Part shown: positions 22,606 through 32,192 of the stretch, piece after piece
Layout of the letters: every line of letters begins with the position of its first letter
How positions within the stretch are numbered: position 1 is the stretch's first letter
NCBI GenBank assembly: GCA_030533445.1
Contig: CM060081.1
Location: 14,081,655-14,145,654 of the forward strand
Source: Cyprinodon diabolis
Lineage: Eukaryota > Chordata > Actinopteri > Cyprinodontiformes > Cyprinodontidae
Length of the DNA: 64,000 nt
Direction: 5' to 3'
Made by a program: the position numbers and the translations under genes
The notes under the pieces: model-generated
Databases searched by the model: none
Told to the model about the DNA's origin: nothing
Seen by the model: the letters and a program-made list of their open reading frames with translations, nothing else

Positions 22606-25098
22606 TCAGTCTGCACCTGTGTCAGAGACAAACTTGCGCAGCATATTTTTGAGAGTCTGGTTATATCTTTCCACTAGCCCGTCCGTTTGGGGGTGATAAG
22701 GGGTGGTCTTAAGACCCTTAATCCCTAACAACTTATACACCTGCTGCAATAATTTGGACAAAAAGTTTGTTCCACAATCTGTAAGAATCTCTCTTGGGAT
22801 TCCTACTCTAGAGAATAGTTGCAGAAGGCAGTTAGCAACATGGCGGGCTTTAATAGATCTAAGTGGGAAGGCCTCTGGGTATTGTGTAGCATAATCACAT
22901 ATCACCAATATGTAACGATAGCCTGTAGAGCTCTTTTCTAGTGGACCCACAATGTCCATGCCTAGCCTTTCAAAAGGAGTCTCAACAATTGGGAGTGGCT
23001 GTAGTGGAGCTCGTGCTACACCTTTGCCTGAAGTCAACTGGCACTTTTTGCAGGAACTACAGAATTTTGAAATCTCACTATACATTCCTGGCCAGACAAA
23101 ACGGGTGCTGATCCTACTCAGTGTCTTGTGAAAAGCCATATGACCAGCCCAAGGAATTGAATGCCCAAGCTCCATAACTTTGAACCGGAACTGTTGTGGG
23201 AGAGCTAAAGCTTCACACTTTCCCTTTTTCTGGTACAAGATGCCTCCTTTAATCATATAGACTGCATCTTCTAGAAAGTTTACCTGGCACTGATTGGTTT
23301 CCCCTTTCCCTGTCACTTTTTCAAACCAGGGTTTCAGAGTAGGATCCTCCCTCTGCAGTGCCCCCAAATCTGAAGGAATGTCAAAATCAAAGAGATTTGG
23401 CTTAGATAAGGGTTCTGTCTTCTCACCACCCGAACCTTTAAACTTATCCCTTCTTCTCTGAGCTCTAGATTTCTTAGTCTTTCCTGGCTGTGCTTCCAGA
23501 GATTCCCTGAAAAAAGGTAACTCTTCCAGCCCTGTCTTTGCACTCTGGGCCCTTGTGATGACATGACATGGATTCAATGGTCTTGTTTGTAATGCTTCTA
23601 CTGGATCAACTGAGCTCTGGGTGTCTCCATCATTGATTACTTGGGAATCATGATCTGACTGATGTATAAGATCAAAGAGAGTGGGGATATCATTTCCCAG
23701 TATGACTGAATAAGGCAACGAGGGAACCACAGCTACCTGTACCAGGTAAGTCTGACCTCCAACTGTCAAATAAACCTCAGCTGTAGGGTAAACATGTTCA
23801 TCCCCATGTATACAACTTATTCTAGTCCCCACCCCATTCAGGTTTTCCTCTGAGATCAGACTAGCTTGTACTAAAGACTGGAAGCACCCAGAGTCAAGCA
23901 AAGCTTCGGCTTTCTCCCCATTAATTAGAACAGGAACCATGCAAACTTTCTTTTCTACCATCTCTGTGGCTGGTCTTGGAACTGAACACAAAAGAGATGG
24001 TTTTGATTTCAGGGCAGGGCAAAAATGTTGTGTATGGCCAAAGTTATTACAATTATAACATCTTACTTCTTGGGCTGAGGACTTTGGAAATGACTTTTTA
24101 CCACTATTTTGTCTATGGGAAGGAATCTGCCTTGAACTAGACATAGTTCTAGCCTGAACCTGACCAGACCCCTGTTCACCCCCATTGGACTTACTTGGTT
24201 GGGCATAGTGGGTCTCCCGGGCAAAACAGGTGCTCTTGCTCCCCTTCCTGGCAGATGTGAACACCTCTGCGAGGCCAGCTGCTTCTTTCGCCGTCTTCGG
24301 GTCACGCTCCCGTATCCATATCTCCAACTCTGGATTAACCATCCTCAAAAACTGCTCCAGAATTATCTGCTCAGATATTTCTTGTACAGTAGATTTCTCA
24401 GGTTTAACCCATCTTGAAAACAAGTCTTTCAGTCGTACATAAAGCTCACGTGGCGTCTCACCTGGCTCCACCCTCAGGGATCTGAAGCGGCGTCGATACG
24501 TGTCAGCAGTGATCTCATACTTTGCCAGAATTGCTTCTTTCACTTTGTCATAGTTCTCAGAATCTGCGATATCCATGAGAACATAAGCGGTACGAGCTTT
24601 TCCCGTCAAAAGGGGAACGAGCCGCACAGCCCACTCATCTCTGGACCAGCGACACACCTGGGCCATCCTCTCAAATGTTGTCAGGAAATGCTCAATGTCA
24701 TCATCCGCAGATAAGAGAGGCAATTTTGGTTCCATAAGGGACCTGGAACCATGGGGAACCTGGACATCACCAACCTCTGATTCATCTTCATGCACTTCAT
24801 GTGCTGCGGGGGAAGGTGGTGCTTCAGGTTCAGGTTTATCAATAACAGCATTTACTAGGAGCTGTAGTTGTTGAAATTGGTGCTGCATGCTTTTCCACCT
24901 CTGCTCCTGGCGAGAAAAGTCTTTCTCCAATTTCTGGTCTCTATTTGCTTGAGACTGCAACAGAGATTCAACCAACCCCGCCAGTTCCTCCAACCTGTCC
25001 ACAGGCTTTGCTGCTGCCATAGCCTCCAGATCAGATGAAGCTGAAGCCCCTTCAGGCTCTTCCTCTTGGTTTGCCTTTTTTCCACCTCTAGTCATCAT
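22606..25098 (-). CDS. Gmr1-like Gag-protease-integrase polyprotein (stops within pol)
   Basis: The frame is open from the primer site. The first true ATG is at 25096-25098 (a second follows at once), giving 830 residues. From that Met: an acidic, coiled-coil-like N-terminus (about 35-90); a capsid region (about 130-285) whose C-terminal part, with ETPRELYVRLKDLFSRWV and IILEQFLRMVNPEL, resembles a SCAN domain; a CX2CX4HX4C zinc knuckle (Cys347, Cys350, His355, Cys360); an aspartic protease with LLDSG (Asp402); an integrase HHCC finger (His646, His653, Cys683, Cys686); and an integrase core with Asp715, Asp774 and Glu810 (DX35E). It then meets TGA shortly after the catalytic Glu, before RT. 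The SCAN likeness fits the known origin of vertebrate SCAN domains from Gmr1-like Gag. Gag and protease look functional; pol as a whole is interrupted. Confidence 0.93.
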   Translation of the reverse strand: MMTRGGKKANQEEEPEGASASSDLEAMAAAKPVDRLEELAGLVESLLQSQANRDQKLEKDFSRQEQRWKSMQHQFQQLQLLVNAVIDKPEPEAPPSPAAHEVHEDESEVGDVQVPHGSRSLMEPKLPLLSADDDIEHFLTTFERMAQVCRWSRDEWAVRLVPLLTGKARTAYVLMDIADSENYDKVKEAILAKYEITADTYRRRFRSLRVEPGETPRELYVRLKDLFSRWVKPEKSTVQEISEQIILEQFLRMVNPELEIWIRERDPKTAKEAAGLAEVFTSARKGSKSTCFARETHYAQPSKSNGGEQGSGQVQARTMSSSRQIPSHRQNSGKKSFPKSSAQEVRCYNCNNFGHTQHFCPALKSKPSLLCSVPRPATEMVEKKVCMVPVLINGEKAEALLDSGCFQSLVQASLISEENLNGVGTRISCIHGDEHVYPTAEVYLTVGGQTYLVQVAVVPSLPYSVILGNDIPTLFDLIHQSDHDSQVINDGDTQSSVDPVEALQTRPLNPCHVITRAQSAKTGLEELPFFRESLEAQPGKTKKSRAQRRRDKFKGSGGEKTEPLSKPNLFDFDIPSDLGALQREDPTLKPWFEKVTGKGETNQCQVNFLEDAVYMIKGGILYQKKGKCEALALPQQFRFKVMELGHSIPWAGHMAFHKTLSRISTRFVWPGMYSEISKFCSSCKKCQLTSGKGVARAPLQPLPIVETPFERLGMDIVGPLEKSSTGYRYILVICDYATQYPEAFPLRSIKARHVANCLLQLFSRVGIPREILTDCGTNFLSKLLQQVYKLLGIKGLKTTPYHPQTDGLVERYNQTLKNMLRKFVSDTGAD

Positions 25099-25115
25099 CT
25101 CACTGTAGCATGGAG

Positions 25116-25133
25116 ATCCCACTTCTGACACCA
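25116..25133 (-). promoter_or_regulatory. Primer-binding site, tRNA-Leu-like
   Basis: Two bases inside the 5' LTR, the minus strand reads TGGTGTCAGAAGTGGGAT. The complement ends in ACACCA and, as I recall them, matches the 3' end of a vertebrate tRNA-Leu over about 18 nt. This is where minus-strand DNA synthesis would be primed. The tRNA identity is from memory and should be checked against the host tRNA set. Confidence 0.85.
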
Positions 25134-25135
25134 AC

Positions 25136-25968
25136 TGTTAGCAGGCGACCTCTCGGCTGGATTTTCAGTGAGAAAATGAACTTGTCAGGCAGAGTGAAGT
25201 TGAGGCATCAACAGGTTTATTTGGCTCCACAGCATTCAGTCTTCTCAAACACACAATCTCTAGCTTAAATAGACACAGCTGATGGACTAAACCATTTACA
25301 AAGAAAAATTAACTCCTCACTTCCATCTAACAAATACACATTTAAATCAAATATCTACAAACACACACTTAAGGTTATTTTTTTTATAAACATTTTCTGA
25401 TTTACCTTGCACCCAAACACTATAGAAATCACACAAACTATGTGCACAACTCCCTGTATTTTCCATGGCCTCTCCCAGAACCTATAAATGGTGTCTGGAC
25501 CCCCGGGGAAGCATTTGTCCAAACACCCTGGAGAGGACACAGAAAAGACAGGTAAGTCACTTTCTCAGCACCACAACACTTCTTTTGCACTTACTTCTAA
25601 CAGACTTTACACTGACATTTGCTGAAGTTTCTAAACAGTAACCCTTGCTTGCTCTAAACATCAATCCTCTTTTCCACAGACAACCACCCCAATTGCTAAT
25701 GGAGAGCAGCTGTGGAGAGCCTTGAACAAAAGGCTACATGCTAACCATTAAAATACCCAATAAATATTCAATAAATATTTTAAAAACCTTGTGTGCAAAC
25801 TGTTCTTTATGTGCAAATCTATGCTTAAAGTGCAGTGCCTAATAAAGTGTCCTAGTGCTAAGCAAGCTGATTTTTTATAAATTGCAAAGGGCCCTTTAAA
25901 GTGCTACAAGCTATTTACATAACAATATACATAAAAATAGTCCCAGTAATGAAGACCTCTTCATTACA
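25136..25968 (-). repeat. 5' LTR of the Gmr1-like element
   Basis: 833 bp, same length and, as far as I can read, same sequence as the LTR at 19791-20623, with an offset of exactly 5345 bp. On the minus strand it supplies promoter and transcription start for gag-pol. The same antisense TATA and splice signals occur at 25483-25679 and would read outward into the right flank. Confidence 0.95.
25483..25679 (+). promoter_or_regulatory. Antisense TATA box and GT-AG intron-like signals in 5' LTR
   Basis: Copy of the arrangement at 20138-20334: TATAAAT, donor CAG|GTAAGT and a pyrimidine-rich acceptor. In this LTR the plus-strand transcript would leave the element and enter host DNA from 25969, so it is the copy with potential to drive neighbouring sequence. 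Inference only. Confidence 0.4.
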
Positions 25969-25973
25969 CTACT

Positions 25974-26587
25974 ACTGATCAGCATGAATGCTGGTTCACA
26001 CTGTGGGCCTGCTAGTGAACAGTGAGGAAAAGGATACTCTATAATCTACGACGGTCACAATGACTTTGAGGAGGCCAGTTGTCACCTCCCATTTCTGCAC
26101 ACCTCACCCTCTTCCCCACAGTCATAATCCTGAAGCTGTCAGTGAGCCGAGAGTTATTCTCTGGGCAGGGAGGGGGCATTTTGTCATAGAGATGAAAAGT
26201 GGTGGAAAAGAATGTAGGCAACTGAGGCCTATAAAGCTGTTTTATTGCATTCCAGAGAGCTGCTTCTATGGAGCACATGCTTTTAATTAATGATAGCCCC
26301 ACCTGACACTGGCACGGTTTAGGGCAAGGTACATCTTAAACAGAGTGAATCCACAGAGGAGCTGGACAAACAAAGAACTGCAAATAGCAAAATAAAGTTT
26401 TCCAAAATTCAAACAGCTAAATGGATATAAATTTGCAGACAAAAATAAAAAATATGAAAAAAACAAGGATGGAAAACACAACCGGGGACTGCAGAAGATT
26501 GTGACGTTAGTTTGGGAACAAAGAACACTGCATTTCATACTGCACACAAATTGGACTAAAGTAGTCATGGCAAAGTCTTAAGCAAAA
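25974..26587. other. Right flank of gypsy element, no gene recognised
   Basis: Mixed-composition DNA. Overlapping 76-93-aa frames on both strands around 26039-26568 show no domain. The next feature is the satellite array. Confidence 0.5.
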
Positions 26588-28911
26588 ATGGCACCTTGCC
26601 TGTGCAGTCACCACAGGCCCTGTCCAGTGCTGAACCAGATTTAACCTGGGGTGGTACTGTCCAGTGCTGAAATGACTGGCACCTTGTCTACCCTGCCTGT
26701 GCAGTCACCACAGGCCCTGTCCAGTGCTGACCCTTAGGAGCCTCGTATGGGTGCTGCGGAAGAAGTTAGGGTCCCGTGTAAAGTGCTGGCTAATGGCAAA
26801 GGGTTAAATTCTGCAATATTGGAAAGAATTTGATGTACGGGTTTCACAGGTTGAGTGATGTGCAGGACCCAAGAAGCCCTCAGCCAAAACAATTAACTTG
26901 TCTGCCCTTGCTGTGCAGTCACCACAGGCCCTGTCCGGAGCTGACCCTTAGGAGCCTCGTATGGGCGCTGCTGAAGGAGTTAGGGTCCCGTATGAAGTGC
27001 TGGTTAATGGCAAAGGGTTAAATTCTGAAATATTGGAAAGAAATTGATGGACGTGTTTCACAGGTTGAGTGAAGTGCCGGCCCCCAGAAGCCCTTAGCCA
27101 AAATAATTAACTTGTCTGCCCCTTATGTGCAGTCACAGCAGGCCCTGTCAAGTGATGAACCTGATTTAACCTGGGGTGGTTCTGTCCAGTGCTGAAATGG
27201 ATGGCGCCTTGTCTGCCCCTGCTGTGCAGTCACCACAGGCCCTGTCTGGTGCTGAACCTGATTTAACCTGGGATGGTTCTGTCCAGTACTGAAATGGCTG
27301 GAGCCTTGTCTGCCCCTGCTGTGCAGTCACCAAAGGCCCTGTCCAGTGCTGAACCTGAGGAGCCTCGTATGGGTGCTGCTGAAGAAGTTAGGGTCCCGTG
27401 TAAAGTGCTGGCTAATGGCAAAGGGTTAAATTCTGCAATATTGGAAAGAATTTGATGTACGGGTTTCACAGGTTGAGTGATGTGCAGGACCCAAGAAGCC
27501 CTCAGCCAAAACAATTAACTTGTCTGCCCTTGCTGTGCAGTCACCACAGGCCCTGTCCGGTGCTGACCCTTAGGAGCCTCGTATGGGCGCTGCTGAAGGA
27601 GTTAGGGTCCTGTGTGAAGTGCTGGTTAATGGCAAAGGGTTAAATTCTGAAATATTGGAAAGAAATTGATGGACGTGTTTCACAGGTTGAGTGAAGTGCC
27701 GGCCCCCAGAAGCCCTTAGCCAAAATAATTAACTTGTCTGCCCCTTATGTGCAGTCACAGCAGGCCCTGTCAAGTGCTGAACCTGATTTAACCTGGGGTG
27801 GTTCTGTCCAGTGCTGAAATGGATGGCGCCTTGTCTGCCCCTGCTGTGCAGTCACCACAGGCCCTGTCTGGTGCTGAACCTGAGGAGCCTCGTATGGGCG
27901 ATGCTGAAGGAGTTAGGGTCCCGTGTGAAGTGCTGGTTAATGGCAAAGGGTTAAATTCTGAAATATTGGAAAGAATTTGATGGACGGGTTTCAAAGGTTG
28001 AGTAATGTGCATCCCCCCAGAAGCCCTCAGCCAAAACAATTAACTTGTCCTCCCCTGCTCTGCAGTCACCACAGGCCCTGTCCAGTGCTGAACCTGATTT
28101 AACCTGGGGTGGTACTGTCCAGTGCTGAAATGGATGGCGCCTTGTCTGCCCCTGCTGTGCAGTCACAACAGGCCCTGTCCAGTGCTGAACCTGATTTAAC
28201 CTGGGATGGTACTGTCCAGTACTGAAATGGCTGGAGCCTTGTCTGCCCCTGCTGTGCAGTCACCAAAGGCCCTGTCCAGTGCTGAACCTGAGGAGCCTCG
28301 TATGGGTGCTGCTGAAGAAGTTAGGGTCCCGTGTAAAGTGCTGGCTAATGGCAAAGGGTTAAATTCTGCAATATTGGAAAGAATTTGATGTACGGGTTTC
28401 ACAGGTTGAGTGATGTGCAGGACCCAAGAAGCCCTCAGCCAAAACAATTAACTTGTCTGCCCTTGCTGTGCAGTCACCACAGGCCCTGTCCGGTGCTGAC
28501 CCTTAGGAGCCTTGTATGGGCGCTGCTGAAGGAGTTAGGGTCCTGTGTGAAGTGCTGGTTAATGGCAAAGGGTTAAATTCTGAAATATTGGAAAGAATTT
28601 GATGGACGGGTTTCACAGGATGAGTGATGTGCAGCCCCCAAGAAGCCCTCAGCCAAAACAATTAACTTGTCTGCCCCTGCTGTGCAGTCACCACAGGCCC
28701 TGTCCAGTGCTGAACCTGATTTAACCTAGGGTTGCACTGTCCAGTGCTGAACCTGATTTAACCTGGCGTGGTACTGTGCAGTGCTGAAATGGCTGGCGCC
28801 TTGTCTGCCCCTGCTGTCCAGTCACCACAGGCCCTGTCCAGTGCTGAACCTGATTTAACCTGGGGTGGTACCGTCCAGTGCTGAAATGGCTGGCACCTTA
28901 TCGGCCACTGC
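26588..28911. repeat. Composite satellite of 97-bp and 214-bp units
   Basis: The anchor GCAGTCACCACAGGCCCTGT recurs at 26604, 26701, 26915, 27129, 27226, 27323, 27537, 27751, 27848, 28062, 28159, 28256, 28470 and 28684, with small variants, and a last time near 28818. Spacings are 97, 214, 214, 97, 97, 214, 214, 97, 214, 97, 97, 214, 214, then 134. The short unit holds CTGATTTAACCTGGGGTGGT. In the long unit that middle is replaced by about 170 bp including AGGAGCCTCGTATGGG and GCAAAGGGTTAAATTCTG. A six-unit block repeats at 933 bp. The short unit contains an internal 37-bp duplication that accounts for the final 134. The repeated 60-83-aa frames are by-products; neither unit length is a multiple of three. 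Confidence 0.95.
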
Positions 28912-29485
28912 AGTGACACTTGGAGGGGCGTGACTGGGAGGACAAGACCCCCGACTCTAAAAATGTGGACTTCTTGGACTTCTCGTCACAGGTTATCCTT
29001 GAACACCATGTTCAAGCATAAGGATGTCCATTGCTGTACATGGCACCAGGACAACCTAGGCCGAAGGACAATGATCGACTTTCAGGCACATGTTTAAAAC
29101 ATGTCTTGGATTATGAGGGGCCGGCGGGAATGTCTGGTTGAGCCCTTTTTTCAGGGATATATTCTAATCCCATCTCCGGGAGAACTTCTCGAAGATTCCA
29201 GGGAAGGCTGGAGACCTGGTGTTGGAGTGGGCCATGTTTTCTGCCTTGATTTTAGATGAGACTGCCCATAGCTGTGGCCTTAGGGTCTTTGGTATCTGTT
29301 GTGGCGGCAATCTCCGAACCTGGTGATGGACACCAACAGTAAGTAGACACCTTCCCTCAGGAGGTGTTCCAGGACAGGCTGGAGGTACTATGTCTCTCGA
29401 CTGGCCTAGGAGCATCTCAGCGCTGAAGGGGGTGTCTGGAGATAAGGAAGTTTGCGAGTTTCTACTGAGACTCGGTCTCAGATAA
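28912..29485 (+). pseudogene. EN/RT-type LINE remnant, internally deleted
   Basis: Translating the plus strand in shifting frames gives pieces of a fish non-LTR retrotransposon polyprotein. These are an endonuclease-region piece (LNTMFKHKDVHCCTWHQDNLGRR, about 29000-29070), a following piece (AGDLVLEWAMFSAL and SCGLRVFGICCGGNLRTW, about 29205-29330), and then directly the C-terminal end with YYVSRLA (about 29380-29405). The reverse transcriptase between the last two is missing, with a junction near 29345. Stops and frameshifts occur throughout. The 136-aa minus-strand frame over 29164-29574 is a shadow of this remnant. I recognise the family by its protein blocks but am not sure of its clade. 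Confidence 0.72.
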
Positions 29486-30143
29486 AGGAGGAGATGAAAA
29501 CAAGTAAAATGAAAACCATAGATTAATCTATATTCAGGGTAAATAACTTGGTTAGGAAAAGACAACCAAATCAAACAAAAACCTCCATATATGGTTATTT
29601 TCCTTTCCAGCTTTTAAAATTAAATTGTTACAAATCTTCATTGAATGATTTGACTCCTCAAACTGTTATTTTTTGTTGTTATATTATTAGTGGACACAAC
29701 CCTATTATAATAAACTGATATCTTAGGATAGCACACACCAGAATACAACTGAGCTGCTACTTGTCAGTGCGATTATAAAAAATACATAGAATTCTGGTGG
29801 GGAGAGCTAACATCAAAGAGTCGGCCGAAACGTCAAGAGCACCAAGTGCATGAAATATTCATTAGACACTTAAAACTAAGATTAAAAACAAACGGAGGAA
29901 AACAAAAGAGAATCTTTTATAACTCATCTTTAAAAAAAAAAAAACACACAAGAGCCTCAGTTTCATAACTCTTAAAATATAGATTAGGGGATTTATGACC
30001 TCAGATGACTACCATTTGACTCCACATCTGTCGAACTCTGCTGTGATGATCCTCGATATTAGATCATGTTTTATGAATTGACAGCACAGGAAAGTGGAAA
30101 GAGTTCCCTGCCCCCACCTGATTTATTAATCGCTCAACATTTG

Positions 30144-30147
<4 letters not shown>
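29486..30147. other. AT-rich DNA, no gene recognised
   Basis: AT-rich sequence with an A run near 29930. No terminal repeats or coding signal seen. Confidence 0.5.

Positions 30148-30199
<52 letters not shown>
30148..30199. repeat. (AT)n microsatellite
   Basis: About 52 bp of perfect TA dinucleotides, self-complementary and able to form a cruciform. A 73-aa open frame across it is a repeat artefact. Confidence 0.97.
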
Positions 30200-30202
<3 letters not shown>

Positions 30203-30517
30203 AACAGTACTCGAGTCGAGGGGGGTGAGGGGTGATGGCATACCCCTTCTTAAAAAAATCTTAAAAATCATTCCCCTTCATAAATGACCATCCCCCCATA
30301 CCAACCCCTGGGACATTTTTATGACTGAATGTGTAAATTACTACTATATATTAACAGTACTGGCAATATTATTGCCTTTTCAATGTTTGGCAGGCTATGC
30401 GCTTACTAGTAGCCTGAGCAAAAATGCTATTTCATTTTTAACCTCAGTTGTGCAACCAGCGCAGCAGCTGTGTTCTGAACAGCATCACAGCCAAGCGGCA
30501 AAGAGGGCATGGTAAAT
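30200..30517. other. Short unassigned stretch
   Basis: Contains a GGGGTGAGGGGTG patch near 30219. Nothing else recognised before the solo LTR. Confidence 0.4.
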
Positions 30518-31003
30518 TGTCACAGTGTTACTTTCTGTTTTACTTTGATCCGTGTGTTTTATTGGTTTATTTCCTACTTTGTGTTTCTAGATTCATTTCA
30601 GTTCTCAGACTTTTCTGTTGTTGTCCTCTGTTGCCCTCTTATCTGTGTTCCTTTCCCCTTGGCTCCCTCGTTGTCTCCACTCACACCTGCTCCTTATCAG
30701 CTCGTTAGCCCTGCCTTTGTCTCAGTCAGCTATTATATATACACTCTCCCTCTGCTGTCACTCCTTGTTGGTTCCCCTGTTGTTGCTGCTTCTGTGGTCG
30801 CTGGTTCCTCGTTTCTGGTGTCATCTTACCTCCCTGCTTGTTTCCTCTGATGCCTCCATGGTTTTCGGTTTGTTTACATTTTTAGTTGGATTTTTGGATT
30901 CCTGCCTTTGTTAAACTGTTTCCTCTGATTAAATCAACAAGAAATCACCTCAGCCTCTCTGCCTCTACATTTGGGTCCTCCAAACCTCAACCAAAACGTG
31001 ACA
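30518..31003 (+). mobile_element. Solo LTR, second gypsy-type family
   Basis: The 486-bp sequence begins TGTCACAGTG and ends AAAACGTGACA, so the termini are mutually inverted. Flanks are TAAAT (30513-30517) and GAAAT (31004-31008), a 5-bp duplication with one mismatch. A TATA-like TATTATATATACACTC lies at about 30730. The pyrimidine-rich right half, ending in TTTGGGTCCTCCAAACCTCA, is typical of fish gypsy LTR U5 regions on the plus strand. Frames of up to 113 aa across it are Leu/Ser/Phe-rich by composition and not genes. Confidence 0.7.
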
Positions 31004-32144
31004 GAAATAAGGGAATCTTCAGCAGGTTCCAGGTTCCAAGTTGCAGAGATCTGCCTCCCCTGCTTAGTTTGAGAAATAATGGGTTTACAATTTTGAGATA
31101 TCTCAAATGACGTCATCTGATTTGTCATTTAAAGTGTCACACATTCAAGATATTTAAGTTCATTTGGACTAGTCAAAACTATATATAATTTTTATGTCCG
31201 AATTATGAAATATCCCCTTAGTGCTGTCACTGAGCTGTCCTAATAGTTGCCTGCAGAATTTTGCATGGCTGCAATGGTGCTGACTCTTCTTGACAAAGTT
31301 GTTTCAAAGCATGTAGCCAGGCTTACTTTAAATTAGCCAATAGAAGCAATACTCATTTTCTGATAAAGTCTGTTTTATAAAATAAATACTCTAAATTAAT
31401 ATTTGAAAAGTGAGTAAAATTATGAGATTTTATATAGGTTTATTTCATTTTCAGGCTAATTCTAATGGATTTGAATTTGTAAGCAGTTTTTTTCAGATTT
31501 TGAAAAATATTTTCAGCTGTTTCAATGGAATTAATTGAAGTTGAATAACGTAATACTTGACTTTAAATGATTCAGATATTCATTTGCAATGTTTTGTGAG
31601 GTTTTGTTTCAAATCTTAATAGATTCATTGCCAAAAGAGTCTTCAAAGTAAAATCAAAGAAGTGTCCTACCATGACTATGAAGCTGATCCCAGTGGGGAA
31701 TTAGTCTAACTATGTAGGGGCAGTGATAGCCATGCCAGTCCAGGAACTGACTGCAGTTCTACTGTAAGGTACCTTGGTCAAGGTCAATGACCAGTGTACC
31801 TGACATGTAACAACCAGACAACGCATATCGCTTTAGGTTAATAGACTATATTAAGCTATTATATTTCCAAAAGAAAATCCACCATCCCACTAATGAAAAA
31901 AGTATTGGCTTTGAAGAGCTGTCAGCAAAGGGTCTGTTCCTCAGTTCTAGAAGAAAAATGTTCTAACAATTAGAAAAAGGTAATCATTGTGAGGATGCAT
32001 ATAGAAGTCTCTGTAGGCAAAAGGGAGGATTTATTGCTGCAAGGGGTTTCTTTTTAAGTGTTCAGACAGTTAGGTGCCTGGTGAGTGATATCTGCAATAT
32101 CAATAGTGAAATTAGACCCCACCCTCTACTTTCACACACACCCA

Positions 32145-32192
<48 letters not shown>

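Larger units (their letters stand above)
19791..25968 (-). mobile_element. Gmr1-like Ty3/gypsy LTR retrotransposon, near-intact
   Basis: A 6178-bp element on the minus strand is bounded by two 833-bp LTRs that look identical by eye. It has perfect 5-bp target duplications CTACT (19786-19790 and 25969-25973), a primer-binding site, a polypurine tract and a single long gag-pol frame. Domain order is Gag, zinc knuckle, protease, integrase, reverse transcriptase, RNase H. Placing integrase before RT is the order of Ty1/copia and, within Ty3/gypsy, of the Gmr1 group known from fish and other deuterostomes. Identical LTRs mean a very recent insertion. One in-frame TGA (22606-22608) interrupts pol. 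No envelope frame is present. Confidence 0.95.

Noticed and set aside
26588..28911. Regular array that could suggest CRISPR or a repeat protein gene
   Set aside because: Spacers are not unique, unit lengths (97, 214) are not multiples of three, and the 60-83-aa frames stop in every long unit. It is a eukaryotic satellite.
29164..29574. 136-aa minus-strand frame as a possible gene
   Set aside because: Lies over the LINE remnant whose recognisable protein blocks are on the plus strand.
30509..30914. Overlapping hydrophobic frames suggesting membrane proteins
   Set aside because: They lie within a pyrimidine-rich solo LTR; the hydrophobicity comes from base composition.
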